From Erythrobacter litoralis HTCC2594 (GTDB lineage Bacteria; Pseudomonadota; Alphaproteobacteria; Sphingomonadales; Sphingomonadaceae), in NCBI RefSeq assembly GCF_000013005.1, contig NC_007722.1, positions 2,299,501 to 2,363,500 on the forward strand: DNA of 64,000 nt. Reading direction: 5' to 3'. A model generated the notes under the pieces. The model did no database searches, was not told the origin of the DNA, and was given only the letters and a program-made list of their open reading frames with translations. Positions 44,043-52,399 of the stretch are shown one piece after another. A program made the translations under genes and the position numbers. The first letter of the stretch is position 1; the number at the start of each line of letters is the position of its first letter.

Positions 44043-44327
44043 TCACCTTTTGCCCTTGGCGCTCTTCGAACCGAAAAAACTGCCGCCGCCAAGCACGGTT
44101 ATTCCGAGGAAGAAGCCGAAATCGTACCAGCCCCCGCGATTGGGCACGGCGTAGACGGCGATGTCCGGATCGAACAGCGAGCCGATCCATGCCCACGGGA
44201 AGACGAAGCCGTGCCACAGGCCCCACCAGAAACCGGGGCTGCCAGCGGTCTTGGTTACGCCCGCGTCGATTTGCGAAGCGCAGGCGGTGAGGAGCAGGGT
44301 GGCGACCGCCAGGCCAACGACCCTCAC
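44043..44327 (-). CDS. Small lipoprotein with hydrophobic C terminus
   Basis: A 94-residue protein: VGLAVATLLLTACAS gives a lipobox (LTAC). The mature part has SPGFWWGLWHGFVFPWAWIGSLF and GWYDFGFFLGITVLGGGSFF, two hydrophobic stretches rich in Trp and Phe. The GTG start at 44327 lies in the outer edge of the type-2 repeat, so the repeat insertion or boundary decides the start. Family not recognised. Confidence 0.7.
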   Translation of the reverse strand: MRVVGLAVATLLLTACASQIDAGVTKTAGSPGFWWGLWHGFVFPWAWIGSLFDPDIAVYAVPNRGGWYDFGFFLGITVLGGGSFFGSKSAKGKR

Positions 44328-44405
44328 CCTATCGCACCTTCGGTGCTCTTTCCCTCTCCCACCGGGAGAGGGAGGGGCCCGGCGCGAAGCGTGGGGAGGG
44401 TGAGG
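44321..44405. repeat. Type-2 palindromic repeat, copy A
   Basis: Starts ATCGCACCTTCGGTGCTCTT, then the stem CCCTCTCCCACCGGGAGAGGG and the sequence CCCGGCGCGAAGCG, and ends GGGGAGGGTGAGG. It encodes the last 25 or so residues of the second DUF559 protein on the minus strand. The second copy is at 44775-44864. Confidence 0.85.
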
Positions 44406-44775
44406 ATCGCTTGGCATGATCGCTTCCACCAATGGCTTGCCTGATAGTCTCCAATACGCCGTCGATGTTGGCAAGGATGTCGTTGTTCCAGAAGCGCAGG
44501 ACCGTGAAGCCTTGCTCTTCAAGGAAACGGGTGCGGGCAATCTCGACAGGGCTGCCTGGATCATGCTGGCCACCATCGGCCTCGATTATGAGCCTGTGCC
44601 GATAACTCAGGAAGTCGGCGCAGTAGGGCGGGACCGGAGACTGACGCCGAAACTTGGCGTTCGGAAACGCCTTGCGCAGTTTCAGCCAAAGCAGCTTTTC
44701 CGCATCCGTCATATCGCGTCGCAGCTTGCGCGCGCGATCGACGATGCCGGAATGACCGCGACTGTACTGCCTCAC
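44329..44775 (-). CDS. DUF559 endonuclease-like protein, repeat-bounded
   Basis: A 148-residue DUF559 protein paralogous to the one at 37.7 kb: KLRRDMTDAEKLLWLKLRK, FRRQSPVPPYCADFLSYRHRL, and IIEADGGQHD supply the nuclease-like core. The GTG start lies at the edge of one repeat copy, and the last 25 or so residues (PGPSLSRWERERAPK and neighbours) are translated from the other copy. The stop is one base from the next gene's start. This structure suggests that the gene and its repeats travelled together. Confidence 0.82.
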   Translation of the reverse strand: MRQYSRGHSGIVDRARKLRRDMTDAEKLLWLKLRKAFPNAKFRRQSPVPPYCADFLSYRHRLIIEADGGQHDPGSPVEIARTRFLEEQGFTVLRFWNNDILANIDGVLETIRQAIGGSDHAKRSSPSPRFAPGPSLSRWERERAPKVR

Positions 44776-44864
44776 ACCCTCACCCTTTCACGCCTGCGGC
44801 GCTCTTTCCCTCTCCCACCGGGAGAGGGAGGGGCCCGGCGCGCAGCGCTGGGAGGGTGAGGGTC
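44775..44864. repeat. Type-2 palindromic repeat, copy B
   Basis: Same order as copy A: CACCCTCACCCTTTCACG, GCCTGCGGCGCTCTTT, CCCTCTCCCACCGGGAGAGGG, CCCGGCGCGCAGCG and GGGAGGGTGAGGGTC. It ends 12 bp before the nrdA stop. Copies A and B are direct repeats flanking the DUF559 gene. Confidence 0.85.
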
Positions 44865-44876
44865 AAAAGCGGCAGC

Positions 44877-46922
44877 CTACTGGCAGCTCAGGCATTCTTC
44901 GTAGTCGGTCTCTTCACCCGCCTGCGCGCTCAGTTCGAATTGCGCTGCATCCTTAGTGTTGTCCGCCTCGACACCGCCGGCAAAGCCCGCGCGCTGCACG
45001 CTCTTGGAACGGAGGTAATAGAGCGACTTGATGCCTTTCTCCCACGCCTGGAAGTGCAGCATCATCAAATCCCACTTGTCGACATCGGCCGGGATGAACA
45101 GGTTCAGCGACTGGGCCTGGTCGATATAGGGCGCGCGGTCGGCGGCGAATTCGAGCAGGTAGCGCTGGTCGATCTCGAAGCTGGTCTTGAAGACCGCCTT
45201 TTCTTCCGGCGTCAGGAAATCAAGATGCGCGACCGAGCCGCCGCGCTCGAGGATCGAGTTCCACACCGCCGTCGAATCCTTGCTCTTCTTCTTGAGCAAT
45301 TTCTCGAGATACGGGTTCTTGACGATGAAGGAGCCCGACAGCGTCTTGTGGGTGTAGATATTGGCCGGGATCGGCTCGATGCAGGCGCTGGTGCCGCCGC
45401 AGATAATGCTGATCGACGCGGTCGGCGCGATCGCCATCTTGCAGCTGAAGCGCTCCATCGCGCCCATTTCCTCTGCATCGGGGCACGGCCCGCGTTCCTT
45501 GGCGAGCAGCATCGAGGCCTCGTTGGCCTTGGCATGGATCTGCTTGAACATCTTGTCGTTCCAGGCCTTCGCCATCGGCCCTTCGAGCGGCAGGTTCTTC
45601 GACTGCAGGAAGGAGTGGAAGCCCATCACCCCCATGCCGACGCTGCGTTCGCGGCTGGCGGAATATTTCGCCCGCGCCATCTCGTCGGGCGCGCGGTCGA
45701 TATAGTCCTGCAGGACATTGTCGAGGAAGCGCATGACATCCTCGATGAAGTCCTTCTCGCCGTTCCACTCGTCCCACTTCTCGAGGTTGAGCGAGGACAG
45801 GCAGCACACCGCCGTGCGGTCGTTGCCGAGATGGTCGACCCCGGTCGGCAGAGTGATTTCCGAACACAGGTTGGAGGTCGAGACCTTGAGGCCGAGATCG
45901 CGGTGATGCTTGGGCATCATGCGGTTCACGGTGTCGGCGAAGACGATATAGGGCTCGCCGGTCGCCAGGCGGGTCTCGACCAGCTTCTGGAACAGGCTGC
46001 GCGCATCGACGGTGCCGCGCACGCTGCCGTCCTTGGGCGATTTGAGATCGAACTCGGCGCCTTCGCGCACGGCTTCCATGAATGCGTCGGTGATCAGCAC
46101 GCCGTGGTGCAGGTTCAGCGCCTTGCGGTTGAAGTCACCCGAGGGTTTGCGGATTTCGAGGAATTCCTCGATCTCCGGGTGGTGGATGTCGATATAGCAG
46201 GCCGCCGAGCCGCGCCGCAGCGAACCCTGCGAAATCGCCAGCGTGAGCGAATCCATCACGCGCACGAAGGGGATGATGCCGCTGGTCTTGCCGTTGAGGC
46301 CGACCGGCTCGCCGATGCCGCGGACATTGCCCCAATAGGTGCCGATGCCGCCGCCCTTGGAAGCGAGCCAGACATTCTCGTTCCAAGTGCCGACGATCCC
46401 GTCGAGGCTGTCGGAGACCGAGTTGAGGTAGCAGGAAATCGGCAGGCCGCGATTGGTGCCGCCATTGGACAGCACCGGGGTCGCCGGCATGAACCACAGG
46501 CGCGAGATGTAGTCGTAGAGCCGCTGCGCATGCTCCTGGTCGTCGGCATAGGCATCCGCGACGCGCGCGAACAGGTCCTGGAACTTTTCGCCCGGCAGCA
46601 GGTAGCGATCGATCAGCGTTTCCTTGCCGAATTCGGTCAGGTTCACATCGCGCGATTCGTCGATTTCGATGGTAAAACGGCGATCGTTCACTTTCTTGCT
46701 GTCGTCGACAGGCTTGGCGGCGGCCTTCGCCGCTTCCGCCAGCGCACCGGCAGCGGCATCCGCGACCAGTTCTGCCGAGCCTGCATCCTGCTTGTCCATA
46801 GCGACCGCCTTTTCCTTGCTCTTGGCGTCTTTCCCGACGGCCTTTTCCGGAGCGTCCGTCATCTCGGAAGTGTCCAGCGCGTCTGCGCCCATGGCCGTAT
46901 CGTCCCCTGCCTTGAAGTCCAT
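44877..46922 (-). CDS. nrdA: Ribonucleotide reductase, alpha subunit (class Ia, no ATP-cone)
   Basis: A 681-residue catalytic subunit that makes deoxynucleotides with NrdB. Active-site Cys and partners are present: PISCYLNSV, NLCSEI (Asn, Cys, Glu), CCLSSLNL, and the C-terminal swinging pair in ECLSCQ. Residues 1-75 are low-complexity Ala/Lys/Asp and contain no ATP-cone, so dATP feedback inhibition should be missing. The ATG at 46922 (MDFKAGDD) has only a weak GAGAGA site. Upstream is the 620-bp GANTC-rich region. Confidence 0.94.
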   Translation of the reverse strand: MDFKAGDDTAMGADALDTSEMTDAPEKAVGKDAKSKEKAVAMDKQDAGSAELVADAAAGALAEAAKAAAKPVDDSKKVNDRRFTIEIDESRDVNLTEFGKETLIDRYLLPGEKFQDLFARVADAYADDQEHAQRLYDYISRLWFMPATPVLSNGGTNRGLPISCYLNSVSDSLDGIVGTWNENVWLASKGGGIGTYWGNVRGIGEPVGLNGKTSGIIPFVRVMDSLTLAISQGSLRRGSAACYIDIHHPEIEEFLEIRKPSGDFNRKALNLHHGVLITDAFMEAVREGAEFDLKSPKDGSVRGTVDARSLFQKLVETRLATGEPYIVFADTVNRMMPKHHRDLGLKVSTSNLCSEITLPTGVDHLGNDRTAVCCLSSLNLEKWDEWNGEKDFIEDVMRFLDNVLQDYIDRAPDEMARAKYSASRERSVGMGVMGFHSFLQSKNLPLEGPMAKAWNDKMFKQIHAKANEASMLLAKERGPCPDAEEMGAMERFSCKMAIAPTASISIICGGTSACIEPIPANIYTHKTLSGSFIVKNPYLEKLLKKKSKDSTAVWNSILERGGSVAHLDFLTPEEKAVFKTSFEIDQRYLLEFAADRAPYIDQAQSLNLFIPADVDKWDLMMLHFQAWEKGIKSLYYLRSKSVQRAGFAGGVEADNTKDAAQFELSAQAGEETDYEECLSCQ

Positions 46923-47124
46923 TCTCTCGCCCCGTCCTCTCAATCGGAAAGGCGACTCGCGAGCCGCCCTTTGTTCCACATTCGTTCCGCTGCGTCGAGA
47001 GGATTGATGGGCGCACCTGCACCTGCTCTCCCGTCATAGCGCGGTCGCAGTCCTGCTGGGTTTTGCTATCCCCCGACTGTCCCCGGACCGCCCGCAGCCT
47101 TGTCCCCCGATCCCTTGGTTTGCC

Positions 47125-47435
47125 GACTCCTCGCCCCTGCGCGGAAATCCGCGTCGGCGGGCCAGATCAACTAGGTTTTGGGGTCCGCGACCTAAGCGAA
47201 CCACTAGATACTGAATCAGACGCGACTCATGCGCAAGAGGGTAAATGTCGATTTAAGACCCTGCGGACAGCTTGCGGCACGGTGTATTACCCTCCTCATA
47301 CGCAGCGACGCGTGGAGAAAGCTTGAGTCGCGCACTCCGCAAGCCCCAAAATCAATCTGTGAAGAAAAATATGGTGATTGAATCATTCGAATCGAAGCGC
47401 GAATCAAAGTGCGCTCTGCGCGCAACTTTTGAATC
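47125..47435 (-). promoter_or_regulatory. Dense cluster of GANTC methylation sites upstream of nrdA
   Basis: Eight GANTC sites, at 47125, 47213, 47224, 47325, 47380, 47389, 47401 and 47431, in 311 bp; about one would be expected at this base composition. GANTC is the CcrM target of alphaproteobacteria. Several sites are in the GAATC/GATTG-rich AT-rich block at 47376-47405. Cell-cycle or replication-coupled control of nrdA is the inference. Confidence 0.65.
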
Positions 47436-47475
47436 CTGTGCCCGCCGATTTGTGCCTGGAGGTCGGGCGGAATGC

Positions 47476-47509
47476 AAAAGGGCGGGCCGCGCTGACGCGT
47501 GGCCCGCCC
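47476..47509 (-). terminator. Intrinsic terminator after the coiled-coil lipoprotein gene
   Basis: GGGCGGGCC (47480-47488), a 12-base loop, and GGCCCGCCC (47501-47509): a perfect 9-bp stem. Read on the minus strand it is followed by CTTTTGC, a short U-tract. It lies 37 bp after the stop at 47546. Confidence 0.75.
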
Positions 47510-47545
47510 CCTACACTTATTGAACGCAGGTCGCCCTGCGGACGT

Positions 47546-47824
47546 TTATTCCAGTTCGTCGGCGCGTTCGTTGATGGCGTCGGCGGCATTGTCGCCGATG
47601 TCGTCGACTTCTTCGGCCCGGGCGTTGAGCCGGTCTTCCATCGCATCGTTCGGCGCTTCGTCGGCGCGCTCTTCCAGCGCCTCGGCACGCTCGTCACCCA
47701 TATCCTCGACCGCGTCGGCCCGTTCTTCCATCATGTCGCCGGCCTCTTCCCGCGCGCTGTCGGGACCGCAAGCGGTCACGAACATCATGGCTGGAATGGC
47801 GGCGATTGCTGCAAACTTTTTCAT
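47546..47824 (-). CDS. Small acidic coiled-coil lipoprotein
   Basis: A 92-residue lipoprotein: AAIAAIPAMMFVTACGPDS gives a lipobox (VTAC). The rest is an amphipathic, acidic, seven-residue-repeat helix (EERADAVEDMGDERAEALEERADEA), probably a coiled coil. Similar Lpp-like or YgdR-like small lipoproteins tether or space envelope layers; the exact role is unknown. GGGGAG lies about 6 bp before the ATG at 47824. Followed by a strong terminator. Confidence 0.78.
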   Translation of the reverse strand: MKKFAAIAAIPAMMFVTACGPDSAREEAGDMMEERADAVEDMGDERAEALEERADEAPNDAMEDRLNARAEEVDDIGDNAADAINERADELE

Positions 47825-47898
47825 GTCACTCCCCAGTTGAAACGGCCGGTATGGCCGGGACATACAAGAGTAACGTATTCAATTTGCAGCGGTTCCGA

Positions 47899-48789
47899 TT
47901 ATCCTGTGCCGGCCTTCGCGTGCGCGGCAATTTCGGCGGCCAAGTCTTCGACCAGTTCCAGCGGCAGGTCGTGGCCCCATCCCGGGATCGTCTTGATCTT
48001 GGCCCCGGGTATATGCGCGGCGGTGTCGCGGCCGCCCTCGACCGGGACCAGCGGGTCGTCCTCGCCGTGCAGCACGAGCGTGGGCGCAGTGATGCTCTTC
48101 AACATCTCGCGCCGGTCGCCATCGGCGACAATCGCGGACAGGTGCCGCGTCGGACCTTCGGGATAGACGCTGCGCCTCACGCCCTCGCGGACCCGCTCGC
48201 GCAGCCGCTCTTCCTCGGCCGGATAGCCGGGGCTGCCGATCGCCCGGGACAGCTTGATCCCGTGCTCGACCAGCACCTCTTCCTCGAGCGACTTGGGCCG
48301 CGTGATCAGGGTCTGGATCGCTTCCTTCTTCGCGGGCGGGAGCTTGGGATTGCCGGTGGTCGAGAAAATCGAGGTCAGCGTCTTGGTCTTGTCCGGATGG
48401 CGAGCGGCGACATGCTGCGCGATCATGCCGCCCATGCTGCCGCCGACTACATGCGCCTGTCCGATCCCGAGCGCATCGAGCACGCCGGCGCTGTCGTCGG
48501 CCATATCGGCAAGGGTATAGGGCACTTTCGGCGTGAAGCCGAGCTTGCCGAGGATCGTCAGCTTGAGCAGGCCCGGAGCCTTCACGCCGTCGAATTTTTG
48601 GCTGAGGCCGACGTCGCGGTTGTCGTGCCGGATGACGCGGAAGCCGTGCCCGGTGAGCGCTTCGACCAGCTCCATCGGCCACAGCGTCATCTGCGCGCCG
48701 AAACCCATGATCAGCAGGATCGGCTCGGCATCTTTCGGCCCATGATCGTCGTAGTGGATGGTGATTCCGTTGGCTGTGACCTCTGGCAT
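47899..48789 (-). CDS. Alpha/beta hydrolase
   Basis: A 296-residue esterase-like hydrolase. The nucleophile is in [11 protein letters not shown], the oxyanion region in LLIMGFGAQM, an acid near LHGEDDPLV and the catalytic His in PGWGHDLPLELVEDL. The substrate is unknown; homologues act on esters or lactones. ATG at 48789 (MPEVTANG). It follows the coiled-coil lipoprotein on the same strand after 75 bp. Confidence 0.88.
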   Translation of the reverse strand: MPEVTANGITIHYDDHGPKDAEPILLIMGFGAQMTLWPMELVEALTGHGFRVIRHDNRDVGLSQKFDGVKAPGLLKLTILGKLGFTPKVPYTLADMADDSAGVLDALGIGQAHVVGGSMGGMIAQHVAARHPDKTKTLTSIFSTTGNPKLPPAKKEAIQTLITRPKSLEEEVLVEHGIKLSRAIGSPGYPAEEERLRERVREGVRRSVYPEGPTRHLSAIVADGDRREMLKSITAPTLVLHGEDDPLVPVEGGRDTAAHIPGAKIKTIPGWGHDLPLELVEDLAAEIAAHAKAGTG

Positions 48790-48967
48790 GGCCGCGTGTT
48801 CTCCCCGAATGCAGTGTTGCAAGGTTGAATGGCCGATGTGGTCTCAGGGGGCAAGATGCCGCGCGAACAAGCGTCGCCGCCTCGGCGCGGATGAAGGCGC
48901 TGGGGCGGCGATGCCGGGGATCGGACGCGACCAACCGTTACTTGCGCGTCCGTTGGGTTGTGGGTGC

Positions 48968-49492
48968 CTAGCGGCCGAGCGCAATCACGCCGCGTTCACC
49001 GCCACCGCGCGCGAGGCGGGTGCGCTCGAGATAGGCGAGCTTCTGCTCCAGCTTGTCATGCTGCGCCGTGTTCTCGGCGAAGATGATGTTGGCTTGGAAC
49101 ACCTGGCCCGCGGCGAATTGGGTCGGCGCTTCGTCGAACTGGCTCAACCGGCGTACGGCCCAGCGCGCGGCGCGATCGGTCGCGACCGAGCCCGAGCTGC
49201 GATAGGTCGTCATGTCGGACGGGCGGCCATCGGCATCGAGCGTGAAACGGACCTGCACGATTCCGCTATCGGGATTGTGCTTGGCCCAACGCTCGGCCAG
49301 CACGAGGTTGCGGCCGAGATCGCGGCCGACATCGGCGCGCCATTCCTGCATGGCGCCGGAGGGGGAGACGACAATGTCTTCCTGCGCGGAACCGGCGATG
49401 GCGGGGGTGACGGCAGCGGCGCCCAAAGCAAGTGTGAGGGGCGCTAGGGCGATGGGGGCCAGAACGGCGGGGGTCTTGATAAGGGTCTTCAT
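48968..49492 (-). CDS. Periplasmic TonB C-terminal-domain protein
   Basis: A 174-residue secreted protein with a signal peptide (IKTPAVLAPIALAPLTLALG, cleaved near PAIAG). The mature region has a TonB C-terminal-like domain (NPDSGIVQVRFTLDADGRPSDMTTYRSSG) and no membrane anchor or Pro-rich linker, so it is not a full TonB. Similar proteins are widespread in sphingomonads, without a known partner. The ATG at 49492 is used because the GAGAGG site is 9 bp upstream; the ATG at 49501 is too close. Confidence 0.78.
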   Translation of the reverse strand: MKTLIKTPAVLAPIALAPLTLALGAAAVTPAIAGSAQEDIVVSPSGAMQEWRADVGRDLGRNLVLAERWAKHNPDSGIVQVRFTLDADGRPSDMTTYRSSGSVATDRAARWAVRRLSQFDEAPTQFAAGQVFQANIIFAENTAQHDKLEQKLAYLERTRLARGGGERGVIALGR

Positions 49493-49741
49493 CGTGATCA
49501 TCCTCTCGTATTTCGTGGATGATCGGCCATGCGTGACCAGCTGAAGCGTCAACCTCGTTTCGAGCGCAGTCCCTAACTCTTCGCGCCAGAACAATATGGT
49601 CGATCGGACGCGGCGACCGGGGGTGAGCACCGCGTCCTGACAAGGGGGATGGACCTGTCCGGCGAGTCGCAGCAATCGCGCTTCTATAGGCGTAACAATG
49701 TTTCCGACGAACGGTTGATGGCGACCGATTAGTGTTTCAAG

Positions 49742-51328
49742 CTACGGCACCAAGATCGTATCCCGCGCCACCTCATCGGTTTCCGGATAGTCCAGCGTGA
49801 AGTGCAAGCCGCGGCTTTCGTGGCGGGCGAGGGCGCTTTTCACGATCAGGTTTGCTGCCTCCAGCAGGTTGCGCAGTTCGATCAGGTCGGTCGTCACGCG
49901 AAAGTGGCCGTAATAGTCGTCGACCTCGTTGCGCAGCAGCTTGATGCGATGTTGGGCGCGTTCGAGGCGCTTAGTGGTGCGCACGATGCCGACATAGTTC
50001 CACATGAAGCGGCGGATCTCGGTCCAGTTCTGCTTGATGACGACCTCCTCGTCGGAATCGGTCACCCGGCTTTCGTCCCATTCGCGGATGGCGGGCGGTT
50101 CGGCCAGTTCGTCCCAGCGCGACAGGATATCGTCCGCCGCCGCTTCGCCGAAAACGAAGCATTCGAGCAGCGAGTTGGAGGCCAGGCGGTTGGCCCCGTG
50201 CAGCCCGCTTTCCGTGCATTCGCCCGCCGCCCACAGGCCCGGCAAATCGGTGCGCGCATCCAGGTCCACCAGCACGCCGCCGCAGGTATAGTGCTGCGCC
50301 GGGACCACGGGGATCGGGCCCTTGGTCATGTCGATGCCGAGACCCAACAGTTTCTCGTGGATGGTAGGGAAGTGTTCTCGCACGAATTCGGGCGGCTCAT
50401 GGCTGATGTCTAGGTGGACATAGTCGAGGCCGTAGCGCTTGATTTGATCGTCAATGGCGCGGGCGACGACGTCGCGCGGGGCCAGTTCCATCCGTTCGGC
50501 ATCGTAATCCGCCATGAAACGGTGGCCGGTTTCGGGGTGATAGAGCCGCCCGCCCTCGCCGCGCACGGCCTCGGTAATGAGGAAGTTCTTGACCTCGAGA
50601 TTGTAAAGGCAGGTCGGGTGGAACTGCATCATCTCCATGTTGGAAACCCGCGCGCCTGCCCGCCACGCCATGGCGATCCCGTCGCCCGTCGCCCCGCGCG
50701 GCGCGGTCGAGAACTGGTAGACGCGGCCCGCGCCACCTGCCGCCATGATCGTCGCGCGCGCGACATGCGCCTCGACCTTGCCGGTCGCTTCGTCGAGCGC
50801 ATAGGCGCCCCATACCCGGCCGTCGCCGGAAAAGCGCTCGCCATGTCGGCCGGTGATGAGATCGATACAGCTGCGCGCCGGCAGCAAGGTGATGTTGGGA
50901 CTGGCCTCGGCCGCCTTCAGCAGCGCATCCTGCACCGCCCAGCCGGTCGCGTCGTCGACATGGACGATCCGCCGATGGCTGTGCCCGCCTTCGCGCGTCA
51001 GATGCAGCGCGTCTTCATCGCGATTGAAAGGCACGCCCAGCTCGCACAGACGGTCGATGGCCGCGGGCGCGCGCTCGATCACGAATTCGACCGTCGCGCG
51101 ATCGTTGAGGCCCGCGCCTGCGACCATCGTGTCGCGCACGTGATTCTCGAACGTATCCCCGGCATCGAGCACCGCGGCGATCCCGCCCTGCGCCCAGGCT
51201 GTCGAGCCGCCGGTCAGCGAGCCTTTGGCCAGCACCAGCACTTTCTTCTCTTCCGCCAGTTCAAGCGCGGCGGTCAGTCCGGCAGCGCCTGAGCCGATGA
51301 TCAGGACGTCGTGGGATTGCGCAGTCAT
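49742..51328 (-). CDS. nadB: L-aspartate oxidase
   Basis: A 528-residue FAD flavoprotein that oxidises aspartate to iminoaspartate, the first step of NAD synthesis. LIIGSGAAGLTAAL is the FAD motif, GGSTAWAQGGIAAV and QFHPTCLY are family blocks, and the C terminus has the fumarate-reductase-like domain. The ATG at 51328 has GAGG 6 bp upstream. NadA and NadC are not visible in the window. Confidence 0.95.
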   Translation of the reverse strand: MTAQSHDVLIIGSGAAGLTAALELAEEKKVLVLAKGSLTGGSTAWAQGGIAAVLDAGDTFENHVRDTMVAGAGLNDRATVEFVIERAPAAIDRLCELGVPFNRDEDALHLTREGGHSHRRIVHVDDATGWAVQDALLKAAEASPNITLLPARSCIDLITGRHGERFSGDGRVWGAYALDEATGKVEAHVARATIMAAGGAGRVYQFSTAPRGATGDGIAMAWRAGARVSNMEMMQFHPTCLYNLEVKNFLITEAVRGEGGRLYHPETGHRFMADYDAERMELAPRDVVARAIDDQIKRYGLDYVHLDISHEPPEFVREHFPTIHEKLLGLGIDMTKGPIPVVPAQHYTCGGVLVDLDARTDLPGLWAAGECTESGLHGANRLASNSLLECFVFGEAAADDILSRWDELAEPPAIREWDESRVTDSDEEVVIKQNWTEIRRFMWNYVGIVRTTKRLERAQHRIKLLRNEVDDYYGHFRVTTDLIELRNLLEAANLIVKSALARHESRGLHFTLDYPETDEVARDTILVP

Positions 51329-51455
51329 GTGCGCCTCATGCCGAGGCAAACGCATTGCGGCAAGCGGGGAACGCTTCGCCGCGTCTCGCCTTCACAGCGC
51401 AGTGCGCGGCGCTAGGCATAAGGTAACAGGATAAACACAAGGGAGGTCGCACTCC

Positions 51456-51473
51456 ATGCGTATTGCAGCATGA
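51456..51473 (+). CDS. Five-residue upstream ORF (MRIAA)
   Basis: A strong GGGAGG site at 51441-51446 precedes this ATG by 9 bp. The frame codes MRIAA and its TGA overlaps the ATG of the next gene (ATGA at 51470-51473), so it probably delivers ribosomes to that gene. Confidence 0.4.
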   Translation: MRIAA

Positions 51474-51655
51474 GGCTGGGGATCGTCGGCTGTGCGCTCG
51501 GCATGCACCGGGTCGATCACACGAAAGTCAGGAAAGTCTACGGTCGCGAGACGAGCCATTGCTCGCGCTGTCGGCAGGTACTGGAGCAGGAGCCCGAGGG
51601 GCACTGGATCGTACCGCCGATGCATGATGCGGGGCTTGGGCAGCGGCCGCGCTAA
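51470..51655 (+). CDS. Small Cys/His zinc-binding protein
   Basis: A 61-residue protein with CALGMHRVDH, then CSRCRQVL: two Cys/His pairs that look like one zinc site. The sequence recalls the DUF1660 group of small phage-like zinc proteins. No ribosome site of its own; it is coupled to the upstream MRIAA frame by ATGA. Its stop overlaps that of the convergent methyltransferase by four bases (CTAA). Confidence 0.65.
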   Translation: MRLGIVGCALGMHRVDHTKVRKVYGRETSHCSRCRQVLEQEPEGHWIVPPMHDAGLGQRPR

Positions 51656-52389
51656 ACGAGGTCGGCGATAACGAGGCGGTAGCCCATATCGGCGTTCTCG
51701 CGTTCGAGCAGCGCGGCGTGGCGCGCGGCCCATGCACCGCTGGCGAGGTCCGCTTGCAGCCGCTGCGCCCCTTCCTCGACGCCGTCGATCATCCAGAAGC
51801 CTGAGCTGCCCTTGCGAATGCGCGGGTCAAGGTAGGCCTGCGGGCGGCGCCAATAGGCATAGAGGAAGCCGTCGCTGCAATCGTGCGGCACGAGCACGGG
51901 CTGGGTATCGACCGGGCCTAGGTGCTCTTCGAAAAATGCCATTGGTGGCATCGCGCCATCGTCGAGGCCGATCAGGCCGGGCCAGTATTCGGTCTGCCAT
52001 TGGCCGCGAAAAGCCGGGTCGTAGGTCAGCAGCACGGCCCGATTGCGCGCGACGCGGCGCATCTCGGCAAGGCCCCTCGCCTTGTCGCTCCAGTGGTGGA
52101 TGGTCAGTACCGCCATCGCCGCGTCGAAGCTATTATCCGCAAACGGCAGGTCTTCGGCTGGACCCTGCACGACCGGCGCCGTTCCCTCGGGCCGCTGCGC
52201 GATCATCTCGGCCGAAGGTTCGAGCGCAGTGACGGCGCGCCCGGCCGGTTCGTAGGAGCCCGCCCCCGCGCCAACATTCAGCACAGATTGCGCATCGCCC
52301 AGCGCCGCATCGATCTGCGCCGCGATGCGCAAATCGGGCTTGCGCAGGTTGGCGTAATCAATGCCGATGGTGTCGTAGAGCACGCTCAT
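51652..52389 (-). CDS. Class I SAM-dependent methyltransferase
   Basis: A 245-residue methyltransferase. SVLNVGAGAGSYEP is the SAM-binding loop (motif I), ALEPSAEM motif II, and AEDLPFADNSFDAAMAVLTIHHW motif III/IV. The C-terminal half has no recognisable substrate domain. It lies directly behind the ABC ATPase gene (10 bp) and may be cotranscribed. Substrate unknown. Confidence 0.85.
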   Translation of the reverse strand: MSVLYDTIGIDYANLRKPDLRIAAQIDAALGDAQSVLNVGAGAGSYEPAGRAVTALEPSAEMIAQRPEGTAPVVQGPAEDLPFADNSFDAAMAVLTIHHWSDKARGLAEMRRVARNRAVLLTYDPAFRGQWQTEYWPGLIGLDDGAMPPMAFFEEHLGPVDTQPVLVPHDCSDGFLYAYWRRPQAYLDPRIRKGSSGFWMIDGVEEGAQRLQADLASGAWAARHAALLERENADMGYRLVIADLV

Positions 52390-52399
52390 TCCGCGCCTC

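Larger units (their letters stand above)
46923..47545. other. 623-bp non-coding region upstream of nrdA
   Basis: No convincing gene; frames here are short and without protein-like composition. The region holds the GANTC cluster (47125-47435), and the terminator of the next minus-strand gene (47476-47509). It probably contains the nrdA promoter and control sites. AT content rises at about 47340-47440. Confidence 0.6.

Noticed and set aside
47063..47326. An 87-codon plus-strand frame upstream of nrdA
   Set aside because: It lies in the GANTC-rich control region, lacks a ribosome site and has no recognisable composition.
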